From the NCBI GenBank assembly GCA_034359265.1, contig CP136891.1:41036001-41100000 (forward strand): a stretch of 64,000 bases of DNA. The letters are read 5' to 3'. Numbering within the stretch: the first letter of the stretch is position 1; each line of letters starts with the position of its first letter. The translations under genes and the position numbers were made by a program. Below are positions 34,926 through 46,627 of this stretch, piece by piece. A model generated the notes under the pieces. That model made no database searches. It had not been told where the DNA came from and worked only from the letters and a program-made list of their open reading frames with translations. The stretch is from Canna indica (lineage: Eukaryota; Streptophyta; Magnoliopsida; Zingiberales; Cannaceae).

Positions 34926-35406
34926 TGTGTTGTTGCCTTAGGGCATAGCAGGCTTAGGCATGTTGATCTTCACCATATGGGTGTTGGCTGCCTTTGGGCA
35001 GGTTGTGACCGGATGACCTTATAGCTAGTCACACTTTCAAGACCATATTCATGACCTCAAAGCAGCCCTAGTTAGGGGTCGTAGTCGAGTCTTTTGGTAG
35101 TAGTCATGCACTTGTATTAGTTTGATTTGGAGTTATAGCCCTAACGACAATTAAGTCATTTATTTCAGACTTTATTGTATCTGGACTTTTGAATTATTGA
35201 ACTTAAAATGTTATTTTCGTACTTTTCGTTTCATTTGTGCTACTTGAAATAAACTCTATTTTGGTTCATTTTTCATTAAAATAAAACTTATTATTTCTTT
35301 TTCGCCATATTTATTTGTGGAGTTTGCATGTGTTTGGTTTAAGCTACGGGGTATAGGCTTGTATACCCTGGTCAGTCATGTGACCTAGAGTTGGGGCGTG
35401 ACAATG

Positions 35407-35418
35407 TGGTATCAGAGC
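35407..35418 (+). other. family-D primer-binding site
   Basis: Exact TGGTATCAGAGC, three bases after the LTR end at 35403. Leader DNA of about 146 bases follows before the T3 insertion. Confidence 0.92.
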
Positions 35419-35564
35419 ATGTAGTTTAGTCTGACTACGACCTAGAGTTGTCATCGTATAGGGCATTGCTAGCATGTCAGTATACGGTAGGGGTATGCTA
35501 TGAGATCAATGGGCTAAGTGTGCACCTCAGCTCGACTTGTGGTTTATTTATTTAACGACATAGG

Positions 35565-37945
35565 TGTTGTATGAAACGGCACACTAGAGGGGGGGTGAAT
35601 AGTGTGTTTTCTAATGTTATTTGCCTAATTCGATTTTAATCGTTTAGTTAGATTGTTTAGGTAATTTACGATTGAGTGATTTTGATGCGAAAGCGATAAA
35701 TAATAAAGCAATTAATACAATGGACAAATCAACGCAAACACACGGATTTATAGTGGTTCGACCCCAATGCCTACTCCACTACCTAAGCACCCCGCTTAGG
35801 ATTTCCGAACTAAGTTAACTAGATTAATTCGAGTCTCCCTTACGATGAGGACTTTGACTCGAAGAGTCGCATGCTCGACCTAAGGCAGTTCCACACCCGG
35901 AAGTCTCCGTCTTCTTATTGGGAGCACTCTTCCACCTCAACCCTAAGGGACAACTTAACTAATCCTAGTAAACTAAGTTTACACAAGTGGCTTTACTCCC
36001 TCACAATAGCGAAACCACTTCCACACACAAGACCTAACAATCTAGGTCTTCCTACAAATCAAATACAAGAGTTGCAAAACAAATTAAATAAAAACTTGTT
36101 ACAAGAAGAGGAATAGCAGCTTATCACGCTTAACTACCTCTTCTTCTCACGCTTAACCAACTTGATCAACCCTTTGAAATAAAACTCCTTTGGCAGCAAG
36201 GGAGCAAGACTCAGCTGATGAACGTTTAGCACTTTGAAGGTTTGGATGATAGAATTGAATCACTCTTGGAAGCTTTTATCATCAAAAATCTGAGAGAGAA
36301 GAACTATAAAAAAGATTAGAAGGGAGTATTTATAAGCCTAGCTAAAACAGAGAGTCAACGGGATTATTTTCGACCGTTACCAACGCCCGATCGATGGTCC
36401 AGTCGAATCATCGATCGACCGACCAATCGATCGCTGGCTCACTGTAACATTTTTCCCTTAATCGATCGACCGACGGGTTGATCGGTTGACGGAGAAATGT
36501 CTACTTCCAAACCGGTCGACCAATCGATCGACCGAAGCCAGCTTTTATACGCCATTCGATCGACCAACGGGTTGATCGATTGTCACGAGATTTGGCACGG
36601 TCGACCAACCGATCGATCGACTAAGTGATGCTGAGTTCCTCGATTTGCGCTATGTCATCCGGTCGACCGATGAACTCTCTACCAATTTTTGGCATCTGTC
36701 GGTCGAATGGCTACTGCCACTTTTCAGCGACATTCGGTTGACCGATCGATCGACCGAATTGGCTGCTACCAATGCATACTGCCAATCCATAGAGAATCAG
36801 GTCTCTAATGGAAATTCTAACTTAGAGCAAATTTCATCTAGTCAAGATATGAAATTGCCTAAGTTATCAAAGATTTACTTACTTATAAATTTTTGTATAT
36901 TTATCAAGCAAAGACAATCATGAGCATAGAGACTTCATTAATTATGAATAATCAATTATTATATGCGTATTTTTGCAAAAATTGAACTCATACCTCATTC
37001 TTGAGAATTTTCAAATTCTAACCTTTTCATTTCCCTTTTTAGTTTTGCTCTACTAGCCTTCCATCAAATTTTTGATAACTTGCAAGCAATATTCATTAGT
37101 AACATAATGGAAATGTGACTACTAACAAGTTATCGAACTAGATAGCAAAGAGAAAATCAAGTATCGATTGCAAAATTTACTTTGCGAAAAAGTTTGAAAT
37201 CTGTTTCAGAATAAGTTATCATGAATCCAAAAATGAATTTTTTAAGAGATCATTAATATAATATTATCGAAAACATGATCTCCAACCCTTCCTATTGGTT
37301 GAAAATCAAAAGCCACAATTAGCCTACTATTTAAAACTGCAAGGTCGCTTAGGCCCATTACAGGCCACGTAGGTCTCCGAAGAGACCAGAAATCAAAAAT
37401 CAAAAATCATTTTGATAAAACTTATCAAGATTGAAAAATCTACTAACATTAAGCATGTATCAAAACTCCAACTATAATTTAAGCAGGTAAGTATAGGAGA
37501 TGATACCAAAGATACCTAGATGCCAATTTTCATACCTATGGCATCTTCATGACTTGAAGTTGCAACCAAAGATGGATTCTTTATTGATGTCCATAGTCAA
37601 CTTCAATTCTTCATTTTCCTTTACCCTTGTGCGGTTGCTCCCCCTACAAAAGAGCATGGGACCTTTGGTACCCAAATGGCTTTGGGTCCTTGAGTGTTAG
37701 AGGGCTTAGCTACCCAAAGTGTTTTAACTCCTCTTGGATTCATCTTGAATGCACAATCATATATAGCATGTCCATATACACCGCAACAAAAATAATGTCC
37801 ATTAAATTTTTTATTTTTGCTATGAACATGTGATTTATCATTAGAATTCTTGACATGTGAAACATGAGGAGTATAAGCATTCTTAAACACATTATTTTTC
37901 TTCTTATGATCATGAGGTCTAAGAGTAGAATGTCTAACAAGAGAT
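35565..37945 (-). mobile_element. T3: family-T element fragment inside the D element
   Basis: Begins TGTTGTATGAAAC with the usual CACACTAGAGG start and poly-G run. It carries LTR sequence to about 36790 (TATA at 36327-36334, palindrome array). It then jumps directly to internal sequence equivalent to 18540-19360 of T2 and to a gag end (37621-37945: second knuckle GHYFCCGVYGHAIYDC, IWVPKVPC). The polypurine tract, LTR start and pol region are missing. The open frame continues across the border into D-element gag in antisense, giving a spurious longer ORF. It disrupts the D leader/gag. Confidence 0.85.
36382..36770. repeat. GGTCGACC palindrome array in T3 LTR
   Basis: Many CGATCGACCG, TTCGATCGACC, GGTCGACC elements and a GGCTACTGCCAC-like spacer, the same array type as 15780-16055 with different unit order. 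It lies just upstream (element sense) of the TATA box. Confidence 0.82.
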
Positions 37946-38790
37946 TTAACATTGAGGAAGCTTGGTTGTTCTTCTGAGATGACCGCTCGACTGATCGAGT
38001 TACAGTTGAGAGGTCCAGCCAATGATTGGCTTCACACCTGGAGGGATCGCAGAGCAGCAAATGCAGCTCCCCCTACCTGGGAAGAATTTAGAGTTGCTTT
38101 GGTAGAGTAGTACCTGTCGATGAGCGTCCGGGATAGGCGATCGAAAGAGTTCGAGCTATTGCATCAGACGGGCAGTATGTCAGTGTCAGATTACGAGATG
38201 GAGTTCACTCTGCTCTCGAAGTACCATCCCACACTGATAGCCACATAGACCTCCAGGGTCAAGAGGTTTGTTGAGGGGTTGAGGCCGCAGATTGTCAGAC
38301 TGATCCATTACACGGAGGAGACTTCATTTGCCTGGGTCATTGGTGAGGCACTCCACAAAGGATGCGCTGGTACCAACAGATAGGCATGATGGACCCTAGA
38401 AGAAAAAGTTTTGGCCCCAGCCTTCGGGGGATCGGCCAGCTCACTCAAAGGGGAATTTCAGGTCAGTAGATCCACCGCAGAGCGATGATCATAGCAGTTC
38501 CAGAGGCCACACGGGTTCAGGACCAGGGGCATCATCTGGAGGTTCGTAGCGGAGATTTGGGCCACAACATTGTAACCGATGTCACAGGAGGCACTGGGGG
38601 GCTTGCTGGGGATGTTCGGAGGTATGTTTCAGCTATGGGTAGACTGGGCATTAGAAAAAGGATTGTCCTAGTAAGGGCAGTCAGCAGCCTGATCAGACCG
38701 GAGGAAAGACACCAATGTCAGTGGGTTTCATGGCTCTGATGGGTCAGACTCATGGAGGCCAGCGAGTTGGTGGTCAGAGAGGCCCGCTGC
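37946..38790 (+). pseudogene. family-D gypsy gag (broken)
   Basis: Retrotransposon gag domain: MTARLIELQLRGPANDWLHT, PPTWEEFRVALVE then TAG, SMSVSDYEMEFTLLSKYHP, VKRFVEGLRPQIVRLI. N-terminal part lost to T3. Several in-frame stops, and the zinc-knuckle region before protease is scrambled by frameshifts. Confidence 0.85.
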
Positions 38791-39304
38791 ACAGGTGTTT
38801 GTTATGAACCAAGAGGGCGTTGAGGGGTCCAGGGCAGTGGTGACAGGTAATATTGTTGTTGGGTCTGCCTTTGCATATGTCTTATTTGATCCGGGTGCTA
38901 CACACTCTTTTGTATCTGCTTTGTTTACTACTAAGTTATCAGGGGTACCTTCTGTTCTTGAGTTACCTCTTGTGGTGTCTACGCCTACGGGCGTTTTTGT
39001 GTTGGCAGAGATAGTCTTTCAGCGCTGCAAGGTTGTCATTTGTGGGCATGTGTTGATAGCCGACTTGACACTCCTGCCGATGTTGGAGCTTGATGTGATC
39101 TTGGGCATGGACGAGTTGGCGAACCATTTCACCTCAGTGGGTTGCAGGGCTAAGACTGTGACCTTCAGTAAGCCCGGATTGCCTCAGTTTACCTTCCAGG
39201 CTGAGGGAAGGGGAGAGCCGTTGATGGCGATTTTAGCTCTTAGATCTCGGAAGCTACTTCTGGGCGGTTGCCAGTCCTTCTTGGTCTTTGTGTTTCTGGC
39301 ATAA
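38791..39304 (+). pseudogene. family-D gypsy protease
   Basis: 170-codon frame: FVMNQEGVEGSRAVVTGNI, YVLFDPGATHSFVSALF, VVSTPTG, LLPMLELDVILGMDELANHF, EGRGEPLMAI. The active-site motif reads DPGA where most relatives have D-S-G-A. The frame ends with a stop soon after, before the RT linker, which is degenerate to 39386. Confidence 0.87.
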
Positions 39305-39386
39305 GAAGGCAGAGGTGCGGCTAGGGACATCGGCGGACACTCGTGGTGTGCTAGTTCTCTGAGATGTTTCTAGAGGAGTTCCAGGG

Positions 39387-40090
39387 TTGCCTCCAGAGAG
39401 GGAGATTGAGTTCTGCATTGATTTGCAGCCTAGGGTGAAGCCGATCTCCATTCCACCATATCGGATGACACCAGCTAAGTTGAGGGAGTTGAAGTCCCAA
39501 TTGCAGGAGCTGCTTGACTTGGGTTTCATTTGCCCTAGTGTTTCACCTTGGGGTGCTCCAGTGCTCTTTGTAAAGAAGAAGGATGGGTCCATGCGGATGT
39601 GCATTAATTACCGACAGCTTAATAAGGTAATAGTAAAGAATCAGTACCCGTTGCCCAGGATTGATGACTTGTTTGATCAACTTCAGGGCGCTCAATGGTT
39701 TTCTATGATTGACCTGCGGTTAGGGTATCATCAGTTGAGGATTCGGGACAGTGATGTCCCTAAATTGCTTTCAGGTCGAGGTATGGGCATTTTGATATCC
39801 TAGTGATGTCCTTCGGGCTGACTAATGCACCTGTAATATTTATGGACTTGATGAACCGAGTGTTCAAGGAATACCTGGATAAGTTTGTGATTGTGTTCAT
39901 TTATGATATTTTGATTTATTCCAGGAGCAGGGAGGAGCATGCTGAGCACTTGGGGGTAGTTCTAGAAACTCTTAGGGAGCACAGATTTTTTGCCAAATTC
40001 TCCAAGTGCGAGTTCTAGCTGGAGAGTGTAGGGTTTCTTGGCCATGTGGTGTCCAAGGAAGGAATAAAAGTGGACCCCGCAAAGATATAA
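39387..40090 (+). pseudogene. family-D gypsy reverse transcriptase
   Basis: Two frames. 39387-39803: [59 protein letters not shown]. 39803-40018: [18 protein letters not shown] and the catalytic box as FIYDILIYS, where the first Asp of the usual xxDD pair is Tyr. Frameshift at about 39780; TAG after FSKCEF at 40016. Inactive. Confidence 0.9.
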
Positions 40091-40760
40091 GCAGTTCAGA
40101 ATTGGAAGAGGCCGACTAATGTCACTGAGATCCGCAGTTTCCTGGGTTTGGCAGATTATTACAGAAAGTTTGTGGAAAACTTCTCTAGGATTGCAGCGCC
40201 ATTGACCTGCCTGACTCAGAAGAAGGTCAAGTTCGAGTGGGATAGTAAGTGCGAGGAGATCTTTCTGAAGCTCATGGCTCGTTTGACGTCGGCGTCAGTT
40301 CTAGCAGTACACTCGGGCTCGGGAGGATTTGTGGTTTATTGTAATGCCTCCCGGGTCGGCTTGGGTTGTGTGCTAATGTAGAATGATAGGGTGATAGCTT
40401 ATGCCTCCAAGCAGTTGAAGGTTCACGAGAAGAATTACCCAACCCATGATCTTGAGCTGGCAGCAGTGGTGTTCTCATTGAAGCTGTAGCGTCACTACCT
40501 TTATGGCGAGGCTTGTGAGATATACACTGATCATAAGAGCTTCTAGTATTTGCTCACCCAGAAGGAGTTGAACCTGAGGCAGAGAAGATGGCTTGAGCTA
40601 TAGAAGGACTTTGACTGCACGATCATGTACCATCCAGGGAAGGCTAATGTGGTAGCTGATGCTCTGAGCAGGAAGTCCATGGGCAGTCTAGCGCATTTGG
40701 CAGTCAGGAGGAGGCCGTTTGCTCAGGATTTGGCGTTATGTTCGGATGGCGGGGTAGTCT
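40091..40760 (+). pseudogene. family-D gypsy RNase H
   Basis: [20 protein letters not shown] (RT connection), [16 protein letters not shown] (first catalytic Asp position reads Asn), [27 protein letters not shown], and YHPGKANVVADALSRKS at 40630. Amber stops at about 40379, 40487, 40543 and 40600. Confidence 0.88.
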
Positions 40761-42242
40761 TATCAGTATCAAATTCTGGTGCACTGGTGGCTCACTTGAG
40801 AGTGCAGTCCACATTGGTTGACATGCTGCGGGCAGCGTAGGAGGAGGATGCCTTTTATGCACTCACTAAGGATCTGGCCAGGAGGGGATATGCAGATAAT
40901 GGGTTCAGTGTTGACTCGGAGTAAGTTCTGAGGTTTAAGAATAGGATAGTAGTGCCAGATATGGCCGAGGATCACAGGCAGGTCCTAGAGATGGCTCATC
41001 AGTCCACTTACACTATGCATCCGGGAGCCGCGAAGATGTATCGTGACCTAAGGCAAAATTAATGGTGGAAAGACATGAAAAGAGAAGTGGTCGAGTTTGT
41101 GTCTAAGTGTCTGGTGTGTCAGTAGGTGAAGGCTGAGCATTTGAAGCCGGCAGAGTTGCCAAAGTCTAGGAAGGGCAATGAGTCTATCTAGGTAGTGATG
41201 GATTGCCTAACCAAGACTTCGCAATTCATACCGGTCAGGACGACCTTTTCAGTTGAGCAGTATGCGAGGTTATTCTTGGATCGGATTATCGCTTATCATT
41301 GGAGTTCCAGTTATGATCATCTTAGATCGAGGTACTCAGTTCACGACTGAATTTTGGTAGTCTTTTCAGGAGGCATTGGGCACTAAGGTTCGGTTCAGTA
41401 CCACATTTCACCCTCAGACAGATGGTCAGTTAGAGCGAACTATTCATACACTAGAGGATATGCTGAGGGCATGTGTCCCAGACCTGGAGGGCAGTTGGGA
41501 GAGACACTTACCTCTGATTGAGTTTGCCTACAATAATAGTTACCACAACAGCATTAGGATGGCCCCATTTGAGGCTTTGTACGGGCAGAGATGCAGGTCG
41601 CTAGTAGGTTGGTTTGGGGTAGGAGATTCCCTTATGATGGGACCTGATCTGGTGGAGGAGGCTGTGGAAAAAGTGAAGCAAATCAAAGAGAGGCTGTTAG
41701 CAGCTCAGCGTCGCCAGAAGATGTATGCTGATGGAAAGGCCAGGGAGGTAGAGTTCGCTGAGGAAGACATGGTGTTCCTCAAGGTGTCCCCTATGAAAGG
41801 GGTGGTGAGGTTTGGAAGGAAAGGAAAGCTAAGCCCTAGGTTCATTGGGTCGTTTCTTATTCTCAGGCGCAGGGGAGCTGTGGCTTATGAGTTGGCCTTA
41901 CCTCCTAGTATGGACCGAGTATATCCAGTGTTCCATGTGTCTATGCTGAAGAAGTACATTCGGGATGAGTCCCATGTGATCGAGCCTACTGTAGTGGAGG
42001 TGGATTCAGTAGTCTCTTATGAGGAGCGGCCAGTTGAGGTGCTGGAACGATAGATCTAGAAGTTGAGATCCAGGGAGATCCCCTTGGTTAAGGTCAGATG
42101 GGAGCACCATTTCGGCCAGGAGGCCACCTGGAAGGTGGAGCAGGATATGAGGGAGCGTTATCCTTCATTGTTTGATGATGTGGTGAGTCCTTATTTTTCT
42201 TTTCTGAAATTCGAGGAAGAATTTTCCTTAAAGAGGGAGGAT
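40761..42242 (+). pseudogene. family-D gypsy integrase and chromodomain
   Basis: Zinc-binding part at about 40990 (MAHQSTYTMHPGAAKMY, KCLVCQ). The core is deleted around 41190: the segment with the first catalytic Asp is gone and ESI-stop runs straight into VVMDCLTKTSQFIPV. From 41376 a clean 225-codon frame follows: TFHPQTDGQLERTIHTLEDML, LIEFAYNNSYHNSI, FEALYGQRCRS, PVFHVSMLKKY. A chromodomain-type end (REIPLVKVRWEHHFGQEATW, 42070-42140) and purine tract lead to LTR 2. A chromodomain end usually targets insertion to heterochromatin. Confidence 0.9.
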
Positions 42243-42593
42243 TGTAATATCCTAGATATTTAATTTTATTCTTTCATCTTATGTTTGTGTTTGCCAGCCT
42301 AGCGGACTAGTTCGAGGTCGAGCCAAGTCGACTCATGGTCCGGTGCGAGCTTGCGAGCTCGGTAAATAGGATATGAAATTTATAAATTTAGGCTTGAGTA
42401 GTTAAAATTATTTAATTTGATGTTGTGTGTGCCTAATTGTTAATTATGTTTATGTGGGTGTGGTTATTTAATTGATTATGAGATTAATTAGAATAAGTTT
42501 AATTAAGTTAATTTAAGTTAGCGGGTTCGGGTTTGGCTTAAGGTGGGTGCGGGTTGGATAAAGGGTTTAGAGGGGTTAGGGTTGAGGAGGGAG

Positions 42594-42600
42594 TATAAAA
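42594..42600 (+). promoter_or_regulatory. TATA box of D LTR 2
   Basis: TATAAAA in the context GAGTATAAAACCCC, conserved with 33257-33263. Confidence 0.75.
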
Positions 42601-44065
42601 CCCCCTCCCCTTGGCTTGTGGCTCATATTTTGGAGCCACCCAAAGCTTTGAGAAAGGGAGCCAGCCGCCAGCCAAGCTAGCAGCCGCCCCCTCTCTTTCC
42701 CCTTGGAGCCGCCATCACCCAGAGCTGAGCCGCCGCCAGCCAAGCCTTCCCCTTCTCCTCTTCTTCCTCTCTTCCCTGTGGAGTCGAGCCGAGGGAGCCG
42801 CCGTCCAGAGTCGAGCCTCCCTCTCTTGCCCTCTCCCTTCTCTTTGAAGCCGGCGGCTTGGGAGGAGCCGCCGCCTGCTTCATTCTTCCTTGGTATTGAG
42901 CCGACGGATTTCAGAGCTGAAATCGGAGGTCGTTGATTGGATTCTCTTCTCCAATCATCTTTCCGATTATGTGAGTGGTTTACCCTCTCTCTTAGGGTTT
43001 TTATTCAAATTCTTGAAGGTGTTCTTGGCGGCTTGGTGTTTATGTTTAGTTCTAGAATTGTTCTTCGAATTATTGCCGTGTTTTCTTGGAGTTTGTGCTT
43101 GAGGATACCCTAATGTCTCCCCTATGGGGCTCGGCAGCCATAGGGTAAACCTAGGGGTGCTTGGCCATGGGGGAAACCAGAGTCGCCCTCAAGGTGTTCG
43201 ATGAAAAGCCCAAATGAGCCTTCTTGTTTTCTTGACATGAAAATCTTGATCTTTTCATCTAATTTGAGTTCTTGATATGTGGATTGCATGCTTAGGATTA
43301 ATCTATGATTTTGGGTAGAAATCATGATTAGGATCAACATCTTGTAATTTATGCCATGGGGATTCTTGAGAAGAGGAATTTTTAATCTTGATATTGTTTC
43401 TTAATTAAAGCATGGTAGATTCTTTTTAATCTTGATTAAAAAGCATGAATTCTGTGAAATAAATCTTGAGATTATTATTATGTCCTAATGATAATTTAGC
43501 AGTTAATTTCTGATAATTTTCGGATTTAATTTCATAGTATGCTGAAAATTGTATATCGCTAGAATTGTGTGTTGAGATGATGAATCTGTGCTGATTTTGG
43601 ATTGTTTGCTGTGGTGTGTGTATTGCTATGAATATAGTCGTGTAACCTATCGATTCGACCATAAAATATAGTTTGGAAACATAGGACACACTTTGGAGAC
43701 TAGAATCGGGTTAGAAACATCAGTTCTGGACATAGCAGTAAGCTAAAACAAAACCATAATCTTGGTGATCTAAATTTTTATTGCATAATTAAAATTGGGT
43801 TAAGGGTGAGCATAATCTGTTATGAACCAACTTATAAAGTATGCATGAAATAAAAACCGCACGGATTTATGACATTACGAGTCTAGGAGTTGGGGTCGGG
43901 TTTGGAGTGTTGAGACACATTCCAATAAGATCACCCCTAAGACACTGTATGAGAGTCATGACTTAGGTCATGGTGCGCCATATCCTTGTGAATGGCGGAG
44001 AGGCTCGTAGAGGAGCCGGATTGCGGGCTAAACCCGGGAGGTTGGATGGCTAATTCCTAACCTGC

Positions 44066-44337
44066 AGAACAAGTTTGGAGGGCCTTTCTCGATTGTTCTA
44101 GTTTGGCCACGTGGGATAAGTTCGAAGGGCCTACTCGATTATTCCTAGGATATCTTGGAGAAGTAAGTTCGAAGGGCCTACCCGATTACTCCTATGATAT
44201 CTTGAAGGGGCAAGTTCAGATGGACGAATCCTAATTGTCCCTACGCGTCTCGTCGAGCAAGTTCGGAGGGCCTTTCCCGATTGCTCCCGACTTAATTTAT
44301 ACTAGGATAAGTTCGTAGGGCCTTCCCAATTATCCTA
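44066..44337 (+). repeat. array of six hairpin units, D LTR 2
   Basis: Six units of AAGTTCGGAGGGCCT-type core (about 44070, 44119, 44164, 44212, 44259, 44307), one fewer than LTR 1. Outer arms remain complementary: AACAA/TTGTT, AGTAA/TTACT, GGGGCAA/TTGTCCC with one wobble, GAGCAA/TTGCTC, ACTAGGATAA/TTATCCTAGT. Confidence 0.83.
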
Positions 44338-44994
44338 GTATGTGTTGTTGCCTTAGGGCATGGTAGGCTTAGGCCTGTTGATCTTCACCATATGAGTGTT
44401 GGCTGCCTTCGGGCAGGTAGTGGCCAGATGGCTTGATAGCTACTCACACTTTCGTGACCTTATTCCTGTAGAGTTGGATGTTATGCTATTGTTTATCCCT
44501 GTGTTGTTTTTATTGTGGGGGTCGGTAGAATCGCTCACTGGGTTCTTTGAACTCACCCGTTGTCGTTGTTTTATTTTGCAGAGTCTGACCGGTGAGGTGG
44601 GCTGGAGCACATGGCATAGCTAGAGGGCAGAGGAGCCACATAATCTCATAGCAGTCATAGTTAAGGGTCGTAGTTGAGTGTTTTGGTAGTAGTCATGCAC
44701 TTGTATTAGTTTGATTTGGAGTTGTAGCCCTAACGGCATTTATGTCATTTATTTCAGACTTTATTGTATCTGGACTTTTGAATTGTTGAACTTAAAATAT
44801 TATTTCCGCACTTTTCGTTTCATTTGAGCTACTTTAAATAAACTCTGTTTTGGTTCATTTTTCATTGAAATAAAACTTGTTATTATTTCTTTTCCGCCAT
44901 ATTTATTTGTTGAAATGGCATGTGCATGGTTTAGGCTGTGGGGTATAGGCACGTATACCCTAGCCGGTCACGTGACCCTGAGTTGGGGCGTGAC

Positions 44995-46627
44995 CCTAAC
45001 ACATAACATAAGGAATTAAGTATATCTCAACTCGCATACCATCACAAGCGCCTGACATAGGCATGTATCAACATAATAGAACATGTAAACAATAACACCA
45101 TTAAGCATGAAGAATCATTATGCAAGTATTAAAACATAACGAGCATACACGATAGAAAATAAGCCCTTGTAACCCCTAGCCGCACCTCATAGGGCTGGCC
45201 TGCCCCTTACCCAAGTGCTCTGAAAGCAAAGGTGGTTCGGCACCTACAAGTCCTCCATAGGGTCATCTTAGCACCACATTCCTCCTAAGGTCCCTATGTC
45301 TCTAAGTATCCCTAAGTTCCTTACTTTTCCTAATTATGGGTCTCTACATTTGTGCATATTCTAATGACATACGAGAATCTCCTTAGTGCGTAGTCTCTAT
45401 GTTTCAACACGTATCGCGTCTCGAGATCCTCTACATGGGTTATTAGGGGCTGGCCGACCCTTAGGGTTCCTAGGGAACTCCTTAGGAGGGGGCGGCACAC
45501 CCTAAACCCAAGTCTTCCCTTCCATCATCAAGGAACCAAGACTAATATCAAGATCAAAGAATCCTTTGAAGAATCCAAGAATCCAATCATGACAACAAGA
45601 AGGAAGGGGGCGGCGGCTCCTCAAAAATTTCCCAAGAGGCATGCGGCCAAGACCCCAAAATCCGAACCAAGAAATCCACGACAACCTAAAAATCCATTAA
45701 TCCAATACTCGAATTCGACATGATAAAAACCATCCAAAAATCCGAGAAAACCCCTCTCGTAGGGGCTTTATCCACTCACTTGAGAAGAAAATTAAAAAGG
45801 AATATGATCCTCCACTCTCCCACAAGTTCCGGTGCGCTGCCCAGTTTCAAATCCTCCCATGCCTTCCCCTTCCTTCTCGTGCAACCCAAGATCTAGTTGT
45901 CCAAATCCACTGTTCACATCTAGGAGCAAGGGGTATCGAACATGCTTCCCAAATTTTAGCCCGATCAGCCCCAGGATAGTGTCCCGATTGCCCGAATCGG
46001 CGAAACTTGACGTAGCAGAATCCTGGAGAAGAAAACAAAAAATAGGGCTTTGGTAATTCCATGACAACGACAGCTCCGACCGTCAAAAACCAATCTCCAC
46101 CGATCAAAATGTAAACCAAGAAGTCTACAACTTTCTGTCCAAATTTTAGTACGATCCGACCACGGACAGTCCGTCAATCATGAGGTTTCTTCCGTCCGAC
46201 GCTGCAAGGAGCAGTCTGCCGAGATTTTCCGTCCTCCATCTCCATGCGTGCGCCTCTTCCTATGGGCGCTCAAGGGTGTGTGTGGCGGCTGCTATGAGCC
46301 GCGCCCCCCTGAGGGATGAGGTATAAATACTAAAATCCCCAATCACCAAATGACTAAAATGCCCCTTAACTTAAGTCAAGTCTAAAACAAACTATAACCC
46401 GACTAATACAAGTCTGATTTGAGTTCCGTTTGAACCTCCAGACTCGTCTCGAACTCAACTACTCGTCTAAGGACTAATCAACTTAGATAAATTAACTATC
46501 TTGCGCGCAAAGGCCAAACTTCAATTCACCCTCCGGCATTTCATTCGACCATCATGACACGCGACCAAATTATCCCGCTAGAATAATTAAATAAATATTT
46601 TTTTAAAAAAAAATCGGGTATTACAAT
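44995..46627 (-). mobile_element. family-B gypsy 3' LTR, truncated (B2)
   Basis: Starts TGTAATACCC on the minus strand at 46627 and continues to 44995, where D LTR 2 abuts; the last ~1 kb (tandem array, TGACA end) is missing. It matches B3 at 55905-56054 plus 61118-62420 and gives the empty site for CACTA-1 at 45143-45155. The overlapping frames at 45832-46177 are not conserved. Confidence 0.87.

Larger units (their letters stand above)
32910..35403 (+). mobile_element. family-D gypsy LTR 1
   Basis: 2494 bases, TGTAATATCC ... GGGGCGTGACA. The same organisation appears in LTR 2 (42243-44994). It contains a TATA box at 33257-33263, a C-rich Ser/Pro-coding-looking leader (33300-33600) that is not conserved as protein, and a hairpin array at 34605-34925. 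It is preceded by a polypurine tract and followed by a primer site, so it is at once a 3' and a 5' LTR. Relative to LTR 2 it lacks about 150 bases near 35040 (compare 44465-44640). Confidence 0.9.
42243..44994 (+). mobile_element. family-D gypsy LTR 2 (3' LTR)
   Basis: 2752 bases from TGTAATATCC, after purine tract AAAGAGGGAGGAT, to GGGGCGTGAC, where the last A is missing and minus-strand family-B LTR begins. TATA box at 42594-42600. It is longer than LTR 1 through segments at about 43570-43735 and 44465-44640, the latter with TTTTATTTTGCAG typical of the family. Hairpin array at 44066-44337. Confidence 0.9.

Noticed and set aside
37621..38060. Minus-strand 133- and 106-codon frames as one novel protein.
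   Set aside because: The first part is antisense to D-element gag and the second is T3 gag; the frame crosses an insertion border.
45832..46177. Four overlapping frames on both strands suggesting a small gene.
   Set aside because: All lie in family-B LTR; the same region in B3 (61640-62000) has different frames.
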